Source: Promethearchaeota archaeon (GTDB lineage: Archaea > Asgardarchaeota > Lokiarchaeia > Sigyniarchaeales > SOKP01). From it: a stretch of 36,215 bases of DNA. Position 1 is the first letter of the stretch. The number at the start of each line of letters is the position of its first letter. The stretch is from assembly GCA_016839765.1 (NCBI GenBank), contig JAEOTP010000039.1, forward strand, positions 1 to 36,215, in the 5' to 3' direction. Of this stretch, positions 26,003-34,555 are shown piece by piece. The translations under genes and the position numbers were made by a program. The notes below the pieces were generated by a model. That model saw nothing but the letters and a program-made list of their open reading frames with translations. It was not told the origin of the DNA and searched no databases.

Positions 26003-27253
26003 TTACTTCTTCTTTGTTCTTTTATTTTTCTTCTCAATCAATTCTTTTAATTCATCAAGAACTGCTGTCCTCGCCTTTCTAGCCTCCTTGCGTGAAACTA
26101 TTTTTGATGAACTGCTAGTTTTTTGAGAAGTTAATGGATTAGGTGAAGAATATTCTGGAGAGGGCATTGAAGAAGTTAATCCAGTAGTTTTTAAATCTTC
26201 ACCCTCAATTAGTCTAATTCTATTATTTAATTCATTATATTGATCCATTACAACTTCTGATAATCGAATTATTCCATTCAAAGTTGATTCTAAAATTGAT
26301 GCCATTCCTTCTAGTTTATAATCTGATAAGGTAGCAGTTTTTTCCATAGTTTCTTTAAGATATCGTGAAAACTTCGGTTCTTTTGCTAGCAATGAATAGA
26401 TAGAACTTAAATAGATCTCATAATCAAATTTTTTTCTATTTTTGAAAATGCTCTTAATTAAATCTTTTACAACTTCTATATTAAGTAATACTTCTGGATA
26501 ATCTTTTATGTCAGGATCATATTTATGTATAAAAACCAATATGTAAGGTTTTTCTTCAAGTTTTTCGATGTTCTCAATAATTTTCTCGAAATATTTAATA
26601 CTTTCATCAAATTTTTCTGGATCTTGAAGATCAATAACATAAATTATCAAATCGACTTTTAAAAAATATTTCTGAGGATCTTGAAGATAAATTTTTCTAT
26701 ATTCTTGTTGACCACCAAAATCCCATATTATTAATACTAAATCAGGAGTAATAATTTCCTGACGTTCAACTCCTTTTGTTGGATTTAACTTAGCTAAATC
26801 TTTTATTCCAATTTGGCCACCAAATTTCTTTAGTATTGTTGTCTTGCCAGCATTAGCTAACCCAACGACGATAACTTTTTGCTCTTTTTTTAGGTATGAG
26901 ATTGATTCTTCTTTTATTTTATAAATAACCTTACTTATAGTCACTGCTTTTTTTACTTTATCTTCGATTTCTAAATCCGTTTGCAGTATATGCTCAATTT
27001 TTTTCCTAGTTTTATTATCCTTATACAAAATTTCGAAAGGTTTTTCAGGATCCAAAGAAGTAAATTGGCCTATGCTATTAATTTTAAATAACCTACTTAT
27101 TAAATCTACATCAGCATCGCTTAAAAAGTTAAAATTAGAAATAGGAAAAGTTATAACATCTTCAATTGAATCTAATTTATCGAAATTTATTACTTTGGTT
27201 TTATCTAAAAACTTAGAAATTAACTTAATTTTTTCACTCTGCCCTTTTGGCAT
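26003..27253 (-). CDS. Arf/Rag-like small GTPase with long N- and C-terminal extensions
   Basis: This 416-residue protein has a central Ras-superfamily GTPase domain at ~125-300. G1 is GLANAGKTT (131-139), G2 Thr159 in PTKGVE, G3 WDFGGQQEYR (177-186), G4 HKYD (243-246) and G5 SSIYS (283-287). G1 and WDxGGQ are Arf-like, while HKxD and SSI are closer to Rag/Gtr. The N-terminal ~120 residues are a helical domain with a helix-hairpin-like repeat. After the G domain come a helical stretch (~300-350), a Ser/Pro linker (~357-385) and a very basic tail. GTPases of this kind, expanded in number, are a hallmark of Asgard archaea. No lipidation motif or roadblock domain was recognised. Role unknown; perhaps membrane or scaffold signalling. 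Confidence 0.88.
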   Translation of the reverse strand: MPKGQSEKIKLISKFLDKTKVINFDKLDSIEDVITFPISNFNFLSDADVDLISRLFKINSIGQFTSLDPEKPFEILYKDNKTRKKIEHILQTDLEIEDKVKKAVTISKVIYKIKEESISYLKKEQKVIVVGLANAGKTTILKKFGGQIGIKDLAKLNPTKGVERQEIITPDLVLIIWDFGGQQEYRKIYLQDPQKYFLKVDLIIYVIDLQDPEKFDESIKYFEKIIENIEKLEEKPYILVFIHKYDPDIKDYPEVLLNIEVVKDLIKSIFKNRKKFDYEIYLSSIYSLLAKEPKFSRYLKETMEKTATLSDYKLEGMASILESTLNGIIRLSEVVMDQYNELNNRIRLIEGEDLKTTGLTSSMPSPEYSSPNPLTSQKTSSSSKIVSRKEARKARTAVLDELKELIEKKNKRTKKK

Positions 27254-27483
27254 TTGTCTTCATTTTAGATATGTAATTTGGAGTTTTCTACTTAATTTTT
27301 ATTTCTTATTTAATAAATTTATTTTTATGTAATATAAAAGAATTGTTAAAAATTTTTTAGATGACTAAAAAACCATTATTTAATTTTTTCAAAAATTACG
27401 AATTTTTGTCATTATCTCATAAGATTAAATCTTAAATAATTAGAAAAAACTATTAGCATTAAGAAAAAAATGGAGTTTTTTAT

Positions 27484-27675
27484 TTGATTCCTAAAAAAAT
27501 TGTAGAAAGATTAGTTAAAACAGACGTTTATATTTATATTCGCCATATTGATAGAGAATTTGGTGGAGTTCTTGACTCAATTACTGATGATGATATAATT
27601 GTATTAAAGGATAAATACAATAACCTAATCTACATTCCATTAGAAATAATTGATGTTATTACTGAAAGACAATAG
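27484..27675 (+). CDS. Small Sm/SH3-like beta-barrel protein
   Basis: This 63-residue protein is rich in beta-prone residues. The layout, YIYIRHIDREFGGVLDSI then DDIIVLKDKYNNLIYIPLEII, matches a small Sm-like or SH3-like barrel (strand-turn-G-x-L...NxxYIPLxxI). Such proteins bind RNA or act as small oligomeric adaptors, but no RNA-binding signature is clear. The start is TTG at 27484 with GGAG 8 nt upstream. The ATG at 27470 is out of frame and stops after five codons. Its stop codon abuts the stop of the convergent YyaL gene. Real gene likely; function only a guess. Confidence 0.6.
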   Translation: MIPKKIVERLVKTDVYIYIRHIDREFGGVLDSITDDDIIVLKDKYNNLIYIPLEIIDVITERQ

Positions 27676-29751
27676 TTATTTTTCCCAATTAGAGTCTAGA
27701 TATTCAAGAATCTTATCAATTTCATGGCTTGGAGGTTTGCACGTTTTATCGATACAGACATATGCAGTAGCTTTATTATCTTTATCATCAAAGAACTGGA
27801 CAAAATTCGAAAATTTGTCGATATCTGGATTTTCTTGTTCCATTTTTCTTAGTAAAAGTACTTTATTTGGCAAATATTCATTTTCAACTGCTTCTAACAT
27901 ATTTAATGTATCTTTTGAATTTGAATTTCCTGCTATGACTAATGAATAAGTAGGGCCAACAGCAAAATCTGCAGCAACCATAAATTGTGTATATGCTAGT
28001 GGAGATGCTTCTAACTTCTCTGAAAAGACTCTGCTTAATATGTCTGCTTTCTCTTCTAATATATGATCTCCTGTAATATAACTTAGACGTAATAAATTTA
28101 ACATAGAAACTGAATTTCCTGATGGTATAGCTCCATCATATATTTCTTTTTGACGAGTTAAGAGTTCTTCATTAGATTCAGATGTAAAATAGAAACCGCC
28201 TATATGATCATCCCAAAAATGTTTTAATAGAAGTTCATTTAATTCTAATGCAATTTCTAAATACTTATTATTAAATGTTGCTTCAAACATTTCAAGTAAG
28301 CCCCAGATAAAAAAAGCATAATCCGTAAGAAAGCCTTCAATTTCAGCATTTCCCTCCCTGTATCGATGCAATAATATTCCATCTTCCTTTTTTAAATTAT
28401 TTATTATAAAATGAGTAGCGTTTTGCGCAATTTTAAGGTATTTTGGCTCTGAAAAAGCTTTTGCTCCTTTTACTAAAGCAGCAATCATTAATCCATTCCA
28501 ATCGGTTAATATTTTATCATCCTTATGGGGGTGTATTCTTTTCTCACGATATTTAAACAACTCTTGACGAATATTATCAAGCTTAAGATGCTGTTCTTCT
28601 TGTTCGATGTCTTGGATTTGATTTAAGTATAAAATATTTTTACCTGTTTTCCTTCCAGTTGCCTCTTCTAAATAATTGCCGGACTCGGTGATATTATATA
28701 TATTCATAATTAGCTCTACTTCTTTTTGTTCAAGAACTTTTTCAAGTTCGGCCCTTGACCAAACATAAAATTTTCCTTCTTCTCCTTCACTATCCGCATC
28801 CTCAGCAGAATAAAAACCACCTTTGGGAGAGACCATATCACGTATTATATATTCGAAAATTTCTTCGGCTGTTTTTTTATAAATTTTTTTTCTTGTTGCT
28901 TGAAATGCTTCAATATAGGCTATAGCAATTAGAGCTTGATCATATAGCATTTTTTCGAAATGTGGAACAAACCAATTTCTATCTGTAGAATATCTGTGAA
29001 TTCCAAAACCAATATGATCATAGATTCCTCCTTTTCTTATCTCTTGTAAAGTTTTTTCAACCATTTCTAATGCGTGTTGCTCTCCAGTGCGTTTCCAATA
29101 ACGTAGTAAAAACATTAAGTTATGGGGTGTGGGAAATTTAGGTCTATCACTAAATCCTCCTTTTTTAGAATCAAATTGTGATGAAAGTTGATTATATGTT
29201 TTCTTTAAAATTTTCTCATTAAATTTATCTCCAGGAGATTCTTGACTTAAATTTTGAAGAGAAAACGTGATTTTTTCAGCTGATTCTAATAACTCATCCT
29301 TATTATTAATCCATAGAGATTTAACTCTTTTAATTAAGTCTATAAGACCAATTCTTCCAAATTTTGACTCTTTAGGGAAATATGTACCTGCAAAAAAGGG
29401 TTTCTTGTCTGGTGTTAATAGAATTGTTAAGGGCCAACCTCCTGAACCTGTCATCATTTGACATACGGTCATATAGATTTTATCTATATCTGGACGCTCT
29501 TCTCTGTCAACCTTGATCGAAATGAATGTTTCGTTCATTAGATCGGCCACATCCTGGCTTTCAAAGCTTTCATGTGCCATAACATGGCACCAATGGCATG
29601 TTGAGTATCCTATTGATAAAAATATTGGTTTTTTTTCTTTTTTTGCTTTTTGAAAAGCCTCTTCTCCCCAAGGATACCAGTCTACTGGATTATTAACATG
29701 TTGAAGTAAATAGGGACTTTTTTCATTTATTAATTTATTCGATTTAATCAA
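27676..29751 (-). CDS. YyaL/DUF255 thioredoxin-domain protein
   Basis: This 691-residue protein matches the conserved family that includes bacterial YyaL and human SPATA20. The N-terminal thioredoxin-like domain has NPVDWYPWG, a CHWC active-site motif at C52-C55, [15 protein letters not shown] and GGWPLT. The C-terminal ~450 residues have the (alpha/alpha)6 barrel pattern of N-acylglucosamine-2-epimerase and cellobiose-epimerase-like proteins ([33 protein letters not shown]). The true activity is not established. A redox or sugar-related role is usually proposed. It is a full-length single gene with a TTG start preceded by AGGA. Cytosolic. Confidence 0.93.
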   Translation of the reverse strand: MIKSNKLINEKSPYLLQHVNNPVDWYPWGEEAFQKAKKEKKPIFLSIGYSTCHWCHVMAHESFESQDVADLMNETFISIKVDREERPDIDKIYMTVCQMMTGSGGWPLTILLTPDKKPFFAGTYFPKESKFGRIGLIDLIKRVKSLWINNKDELLESAEKITFSLQNLSQESPGDKFNEKILKKTYNQLSSQFDSKKGGFSDRPKFPTPHNLMFLLRYWKRTGEQHALEMVEKTLQEIRKGGIYDHIGFGIHRYSTDRNWFVPHFEKMLYDQALIAIAYIEAFQATRKKIYKKTAEEIFEYIIRDMVSPKGGFYSAEDADSEGEEGKFYVWSRAELEKVLEQKEVELIMNIYNITESGNYLEEATGRKTGKNILYLNQIQDIEQEEQHLKLDNIRQELFKYREKRIHPHKDDKILTDWNGLMIAALVKGAKAFSEPKYLKIAQNATHFIINNLKKEDGILLHRYREGNAEIEGFLTDYAFFIWGLLEMFEATFNNKYLEIALELNELLLKHFWDDHIGGFYFTSESNEELLTRQKEIYDGAIPSGNSVSMLNLLRLSYITGDHILEEKADILSRVFSEKLEASPLAYTQFMVAADFAVGPTYSLVIAGNSNSKDTLNMLEAVENEYLPNKVLLLRKMEQENPDIDKFSNFVQFFDDKDNKATAYVCIDKTCKPPSHEIDKILEYLDSNWEK

Positions 29752-29896
29752 TTAATCCTTCACCTTGCTAAATAAACAAGAAAATGCATAAATATCAAGA
29801 TAATGCTTATAATTCATTAACTCTTGATTTAAAGAGATTTATTCTGAAAATAAATCTTAAAAAATTTTTAATAAGTTAGAATTTAAACTTAAAAAT

Positions 29897-30451
29897 CTAT
29901 TTATGAGTATCAATTGAAATAAATTCATCTATTTTTTTTCTTTCTGGTCTCTGATGTTCTATGCTTTTTTGCTTATCTAAAAGCAAATTGTTCAACTCTT
30001 TAGAATGTTTCCCAATAATTATTAATGTAATGAGCCTCATCTCTTCTGGAACTCCCAATACTCTTTTTACCGCTTCCTCATTAAATCCTGCAATTGGATG
30101 GGCAACTAAACCTAATTCAGTAGCTCTAAGTATAATAAATCCTGTTGCAATACCAGTATCAAAAAGATAATAATTTCTCTCTCTTATAATGCAATCTAAA
30201 TTTTTATCACTGTAAACTGCTATGATTAGTGAACTTAATTCAACCCACTTGTTTGTTTTTGTTAAAGTGCCATGAATAGATTTTAGCATTTCTTTATCTC
30301 TTACAAAAATGTATCTCCATGGCTGGTTATTAAAACAAGAGGGTGCTAATTGAGCTGATTTTGCTAATTCAGTTATGATCTCATCTGATATTTCTACAGA
30401 TTCAAGAGATCTATAAGCTCTCCTTAAATTAATAGCCTCTTTTACATTCAT
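29897..30451 (-). CDS. Nitroreductase-family FMN protein
   Basis: This 184-residue protein is the normal length for a compact nitroreductase. RRAYRSLE near the N-terminus, LAKSAQLAPSCFNNQPWRYIFV (FMN-binding, ~29-50), and the late DTGIATGFIILRATELGL and PEEMRLITLIIIGK stretches are the family marks. Such enzymes use NAD(P)H to reduce nitro-, quinone- or flavin-type substrates. Natural substrate unknown. It lies between the peroxiredoxin and the YyaL gene on the same strand, which may form a small redox-stress group, though spacers are 69 and 145 nt. The start is ATG with AGGA 4-5 nt before it. Confidence 0.88.
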   Translation of the reverse strand: MNVKEAINLRRAYRSLESVEISDEIITELAKSAQLAPSCFNNQPWRYIFVRDKEMLKSIHGTLTKTNKWVELSSLIIAVYSDKNLDCIIRERNYYLFDTGIATGFIILRATELGLVAHPIAGFNEEAVKRVLGVPEEMRLITLIIIGKHSKELNNLLLDKQKSIEHQRPERKKIDEFISIDTHK

Positions 30452-30520
30452 TTTTCCTACAATAACTTTTATTATATATGCATAAAAAAATTGGAATTTA
30501 AAAAATATTATAATTAAAAT

Positions 30521-31012
30521 TTAAGCTGTAGCTAATAATCCTTCCAAGATATTTTTTACCTCTTCAGGATGACCTTTAACACTAACTTTTGGCCAAGTGT
30601 GTGCGATTTTACCTTCAGGATCTATTAAAAATGTGCTTCTAATTACGCCCACATACGTTTTTCCTCTGAATTTTTTTAAACCCCAAGCTCCATACTTTTT
30701 AAGAATATCTTTATTTTCATCACTGAGTAATGTTACTTTCAGATTTTTATTTGCAATAAAATTAGCATGAGATTTTGGGCTATCAGGGCTAATTCCTATT
30801 ACTTCTGCATCAAGCTCTTGTAATTCAGGCAAAATATTTGTGAAACCTATAGCTTCGGTTGTGCATCCTGGAGTATTGTCTTTAGGATAGAAGTATATTA
30901 TGCGGTATTTACCTTCAAAATCTTTCAGACACACTTTGTTATTTTCTTTGTCTGGAAGACAAAATTCAGGAGCTAAATCACCAATTTTCAATTCTACTTT
31001 TTTATCTGCCAT
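30521..31012 (-). CDS. Peroxiredoxin of the BCP/PrxQ type
   Basis: This 163-residue thiol peroxidase of the AhpC/TSA fold has the peroxidatic Cys at C50 in the TPGCTTEA motif and the usual PDSPKSHANF block. It reduces hydroperoxides. The resolving Cys found five residues later in most PrxQ proteins is Ile here (TTEAIGF). The only other cysteines are at about 18 and 28. It must therefore act as a 1-Cys enzyme or use an unusual resolver. It is first in the group that runs to the nitroreductase. Start ATG; fits an anaerobe with some oxygen defence. Confidence 0.93.
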   Translation of the reverse strand: MADKKVELKIGDLAPEFCLPDKENNKVCLKDFEGKYRIIYFYPKDNTPGCTTEAIGFTNILPELQELDAEVIGISPDSPKSHANFIANKNLKVTLLSDENKDILKKYGAWGLKKFRGKTYVGVIRSTFLIDPEGKIAHTWPKVSVKGHPEEVKNILEGLLATA

Positions 31013-31243
31013 TTTATATCAACATTTTATTTCTTCGAAAATTTGTTTGATTTATTAAAATATTTAATTCATTAATTATGTCTATAAATTCAGAAATTTT
31101 AAGATTCATATTAATATCTATTAATGATTTCATCATTTCATTTAGAATTTTAATTTAATCGACCTTAGAATTTAATAAATTATAAAATAAAATAGTAAAT
31201 TAAATCATAATTAAATAAGAATAAAAAAAAGGTTGAAAAAATC

Positions 31244-31846
31244 ATGGAAAGGAAAAGTTTAGGTTTATTTTTAATAGCGTTAGGTATTATTTTTCTAATA
31301 ATTGCACTTATAACAATTTGGACTACAAGCATAAATTGGGATGCTTATTTGCTAATTTTTTCAATACCTTTAGTTATTTTCAGTATATTTACAATATTTT
31401 TTGGGCTTTATCTTATTTTAAAAGAAAAAATAAATCAAAAAGTAAAAGGTTTGCTTTTGATTATCGATGGAATTATTCCAATAATAATATCGATTTATGT
31501 TCTATTAGATGAAAGATTAATCTCCTTTGAATTTGTTAGAAATTTAGTAATATTCCCATTTTTCTTAGTTGGTATATTCTTAATGATTTACGGTTTTTTT
31601 TTAATGTTCTTGGAAGGAGCAATTTCTAAAGAATCAATAAAAATGAAGGTAAGTTGGATTTTAGGTTCAATTTCGACAGTTATTGGTCTTTTAATTGCTA
31701 TATTTTTTATAATTATCGTTATAAATTTCCCTGATCAACCAATAATCTTTTTAATTTCATTACCGTTAATTGGTGGTACTCTTGTTATTTTTGGAATTCA
31801 CCTTATTATTCAAGGATTAAATAAATCGATATCTATAAAAAAATAA
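31244..31846 (+). CDS. Small multi-pass membrane protein, unknown function
   Basis: This 200-residue protein has about six hydrophobic helices: 7-27, 36-58, 68-86, 98-120, 134-155 and 165-192. Short charged loops such as KEKINQKVKG and EGAISKESIKMK join them. No motif of a transporter or enzyme was recognised. AGGTTGA at good distance before the ATG supports translation. It is convergent with the old-yellow-enzyme gene, 56 nt away. The N-terminus (MERKSLGLFLIALGIIF) resembles many small archaeal membrane proteins of unknown role. Confidence 0.7.
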   Translation: MERKSLGLFLIALGIIFLIIALITIWTTSINWDAYLLIFSIPLVIFSIFTIFFGLYLILKEKINQKVKGLLLIIDGIIPIIISIYVLLDERLISFEFVRNLVIFPFFLVGIFLMIYGFFLMFLEGAISKESIKMKVSWILGSISTVIGLLIAIFFIIIVINFPDQPIIFLISLPLIGGTLVIFGIHLIIQGLNKSISIKK

Positions 31847-31902
31847 AAAGAAAAATAATTATTGAATATAAAAATTTGACGCGCGAGGTAATTAAATTAT
31901 CT

Positions 31903-33021
31903 TTAGCTTTCTAATTTTTTCTTTATCACACAATATACTTCCCTTCTCTCACCAATTCCAAAACAAGCATTGCAATTAGTACATAGTGAGGGGGAGAGAT
32001 CGCCGCTTTTCCATCGATCAGCTAAATCAGGTTCGTATATAAAAGGTCTACTCAATGATATAAAATCTGCAATTTTTTCTTCTAATAAATTATCTGCTGA
32101 TATAGGGTTTCTTATACCGCCCATAAGAATCAATGGACAATCTTTCATTATTGGCTTGAGCGCTTTAGCGTTTGGTAAATAGTAAGTTCCATCATCAGGT
32201 GAACTAAAATTTACGCTTGGAAATGATTTATTATTGGTTATCCTTAAACTTGTACGCCCAGAGGTGGGTTCAATAGCATCAAAACCTATTTCTACTAAAC
32301 GTTTAGCGATATCTACTCCCTCTTCTAAATCTAGACCCTTTCCCTTCCCTAAAAAATCTTGAGTAATTAGTTTAATTGTTATTGGAAATGCTTTTCCTAA
32401 ATTATCCCTGATCTGATTGTAAATATCAATAACAATTTTTAATCGGTTAAGAGTAGAACCCCCATATTCATCATTTCGTCTATTTGTAAATGGAGAAATA
32501 AAGTCACTCAATAAGTAAGCATGTCCTGCGTGCAATTGTATCATGTCATAACCACACTCATAAGCTCTGAAACCTGCCTCAGCAAATTTCCTTGTTATTT
32601 CTTTAATTTCTTCATTTTTCAATTCTCGACAAATTTTTTTTGTTAGGGGATCTCTAATTGGTGATGGACCAACGGTTTCTAATTTACGACTTATGGCATT
32701 ATTACCTGTATGCCCTATTTGAGCAGCCACCTTAACATCTGAATATTCGTGAATAGAATTTACTAATTTTTTTTGTCCAGGTATATACGAATCATCATAA
32801 ATTCTTGTCATGCGAGTGGTTTGAGCTCCTATTGGATCCACGGCAATATATCCAGTTATTATTAATCCGATACCTCCCTTTGCTAATTCATCATAGAATT
32901 CGATAAGCGAATCAGTTACATAACCATCCTCAGTTGCTCTTGATTCCCAAGTAGCTGAACGAACAAGCCGATTTTTAATATTTACTTCACCAATTTTACC
33001 TGGACTAAAAAGATATTTCAA
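31903..33021 (-). CDS. Old-yellow-enzyme-type NADH:flavin oxidoreductase
   Basis: This 372-residue TIM-barrel FMN protein is of the OYE / 2,4-dienoyl-CoA reductase N-terminal type. Marks are LFSPGKIGEVNIKNRLVRSAT at the N-terminus, AAQIGHTG, LHAGHAYLLSDFISPFTNRR (catalytic His and barrel core) and the NDEYGGS motif. At the C-terminus are four cysteines, C-x2-C-x2-C-x9-C (LCTNCNACFG...YC), which would hold a [4Fe-4S] cluster as in dienoyl-CoA reductase. The NAD(P)-binding C-terminal domain of the full-length enzymes is absent. It lies 25 nt after the DapA-Fae gene in the same direction, so probably one transcript. Start TTG at 33021 with a strong AGGAGGAG about 12 nt upstream. It would reduce an activated C=C bond; substrate unknown. 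Confidence 0.88.
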   Translation of the reverse strand: MKYLFSPGKIGEVNIKNRLVRSATWESRATEDGYVTDSLIEFYDELAKGGIGLIITGYIAVDPIGAQTTRMTRIYDDSYIPGQKKLVNSIHEYSDVKVAAQIGHTGNNAISRKLETVGPSPIRDPLTKKICRELKNEEIKEITRKFAEAGFRAYECGYDMIQLHAGHAYLLSDFISPFTNRRNDEYGGSTLNRLKIVIDIYNQIRDNLGKAFPITIKLITQDFLGKGKGLDLEEGVDIAKRLVEIGFDAIEPTSGRTSLRITNNKSFPSVNFSSPDDGTYYLPNAKALKPIMKDCPLILMGGIRNPISADNLLEEKIADFISLSRPFIYEPDLADRWKSGDLSPSLCTNCNACFGIGERREVYCVIKKKLES

Positions 33022-33046
33022 TTCTATAATAATCTCCTCCTAATTA

Positions 33047-34534
33047 TTATGGATCATTTCTAAATGGATGTCGTGCACTTTCTGCGTTCTCGATACCATC
33101 ATCTACAGAGGGTAAACCTTCCATTGCTTTTCGAATCGCATTGCGAGTTGCTTTATAATTATTAATAAATATTCTTTTTCTTGCGCTAGCACTTGGATGC
33201 ACAAACACATTTACGATTATCACAATATCATCTGCTAATTCTTTAGGAAGAATTCCATCTTCAACACATTGCATTACTGCCTTCGCTATTGCTGCTTGAG
33301 CAGGTCCATATGTTAAACTGGCATGCCGAAGTGATATTGGACGAACTGTAGGAATCATAATTGTAGGTGGTTTTACTTGCATATTAGGTTCAAGTATGAC
33401 TTGAAGTCCTTCCCGTCCTTCTTCTGGATTTGTTAAAGCTTGAGCATATGCATTTCCCACAGGACCATCTTTCCTACCAATTAGAAGATCAATATGTGCA
33501 AGTTCAACACGATTACCTACAAGCGATTCCCCTACTTTTAAATCAAAATCTGTGATTTTTTCTGGTGTAATTCCAACAGCATAGAATCGGCTTGTAAGTG
33601 GCTTTTCTCCAAATTCAAACTTTAATTCTGTCTTTTGAATTAAACCTAACTTTTCAAGCTCAACTCGTAACTCATCTTTTATTTCATAAGAAAGCGTATC
33701 ACCTAAAACAATTGGTTGTCGGGTTTTACCTACTGGAACTTTCATCATATTTAAACAAGATTTAACGCCTAGTGCTCCTGAATTTATTAAAAGTCTTGCT
33801 AATTTTTGAACTCGCTTTTGAAGTATCTGTGCTTCTTCTAAACGATTATTTTTTACATGTTCATATATTTCTAGCCAAATTTTAGGGAATACATTTGCAG
33901 AACCTAGAATGCATCCAGCGGCACCTCCCGCTAAGGCACCCAAGACATTCTCATCCCATCCAATCATGACTGAAATTTTATCACTAACTTTTTCTAATAA
34001 GGCAGAAAAATATTTATAATCTCCACTAGAATCTTTTATAGCTACAATATTTTCGATATCTACCAGATCTTCAACCACTGTCCATGGTAGCTCTACTCCA
34101 GTACAGACTGGAATATTATATAGCACAATAGGAATTTCTGTTTTTTCTGCTATTGTAAAATAGTGATCGTAAAGACCTTTAGCTTTAGGTTTTAAATAAT
34201 AAGGAGTAACAATTAATACAGCATCCGCTCCAATATCTGTTGCTGCTTTAGTTGCATCGACTACTAATTTAGTGCCAGTTTCTCCTGTACCTGCAATAAC
34301 AGGAACCCTGCCATTAGTTTCATCTACAACGATCTCTATTACTTTTAATCTTTCTTCAAAAGTCATATTAACAAATTCTCCGGTTGTTCCAGAAGGCACT
34401 AAACCTGTCACCCCTTGTTCAATTAGATGATTAACTAAATTCCTCAACATATCCTCATTAATTGACTCATCTTTATTGAAAGGTGTAACCATAGCTGGCA
34501 TAACTCCAGTTGGACGAAAATCAAACTTTCCCAT
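33047..34534 (-). CDS. DapA-family aldolase fused to formaldehyde-activating enzyme (Fae)
   Basis: This is a 495-residue fusion. Residues ~5-300 are a DapA/N-acetylneuraminate-lyase TIM barrel: GTTGE (49-53), Tyr139 in YNIP and the Schiff-base Lys167 in AIKDSSGD. The Arg that marks true dihydrodipicolinate synthase (YNxPxRT) is Cys144 here (YNIPVCTG), so another 2-oxoacid aldolase is likelier. Residues ~315-495 are a whole Fae domain: GESLVG, AHIDLLIG with catalytic-type His347, GPVGNAYAQAL, PTVRPISLRHASLTYGPAQ, and EGLPSVDD...RHPF. Fae joins formaldehyde to tetrahydromethanopterin, giving methylene-H4MPT. The fusion suggests that the barrel releases or uses formaldehyde, for example pyruvate + formaldehyde from 4-hydroxy-2-oxobutanoate. 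Domain call strong; reaction inferred. Start ATG. Confidence 0.93.
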   Translation of the reverse strand: MGKFDFRPTGVMPAMVTPFNKDESINEDMLRNLVNHLIEQGVTGLVPSGTTGEFVNMTFEERLKVIEIVVDETNGRVPVIAGTGETGTKLVVDATKAATDIGADAVLIVTPYYLKPKAKGLYDHYFTIAEKTEIPIVLYNIPVCTGVELPWTVVEDLVDIENIVAIKDSSGDYKYFSALLEKVSDKISVMIGWDENVLGALAGGAAGCILGSANVFPKIWLEIYEHVKNNRLEEAQILQKRVQKLARLLINSGALGVKSCLNMMKVPVGKTRQPIVLGDTLSYEIKDELRVELEKLGLIQKTELKFEFGEKPLTSRFYAVGITPEKITDFDLKVGESLVGNRVELAHIDLLIGRKDGPVGNAYAQALTNPEEGREGLQVILEPNMQVKPPTIMIPTVRPISLRHASLTYGPAQAAIAKAVMQCVEDGILPKELADDIVIIVNVFVHPSASARKRIFINNYKATRNAIRKAMEGLPSVDDGIENAESARHPFRNDP

Positions 34535-34555
34535 TTTATTTTTAGCCTCTTAATG

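Noticed and set aside
33047-34534. Plain dapA for lysine synthesis
   Set aside because: The carboxylate-binding Arg is missing, a whole Fae domain is attached, and no other lysine-pathway gene is near.
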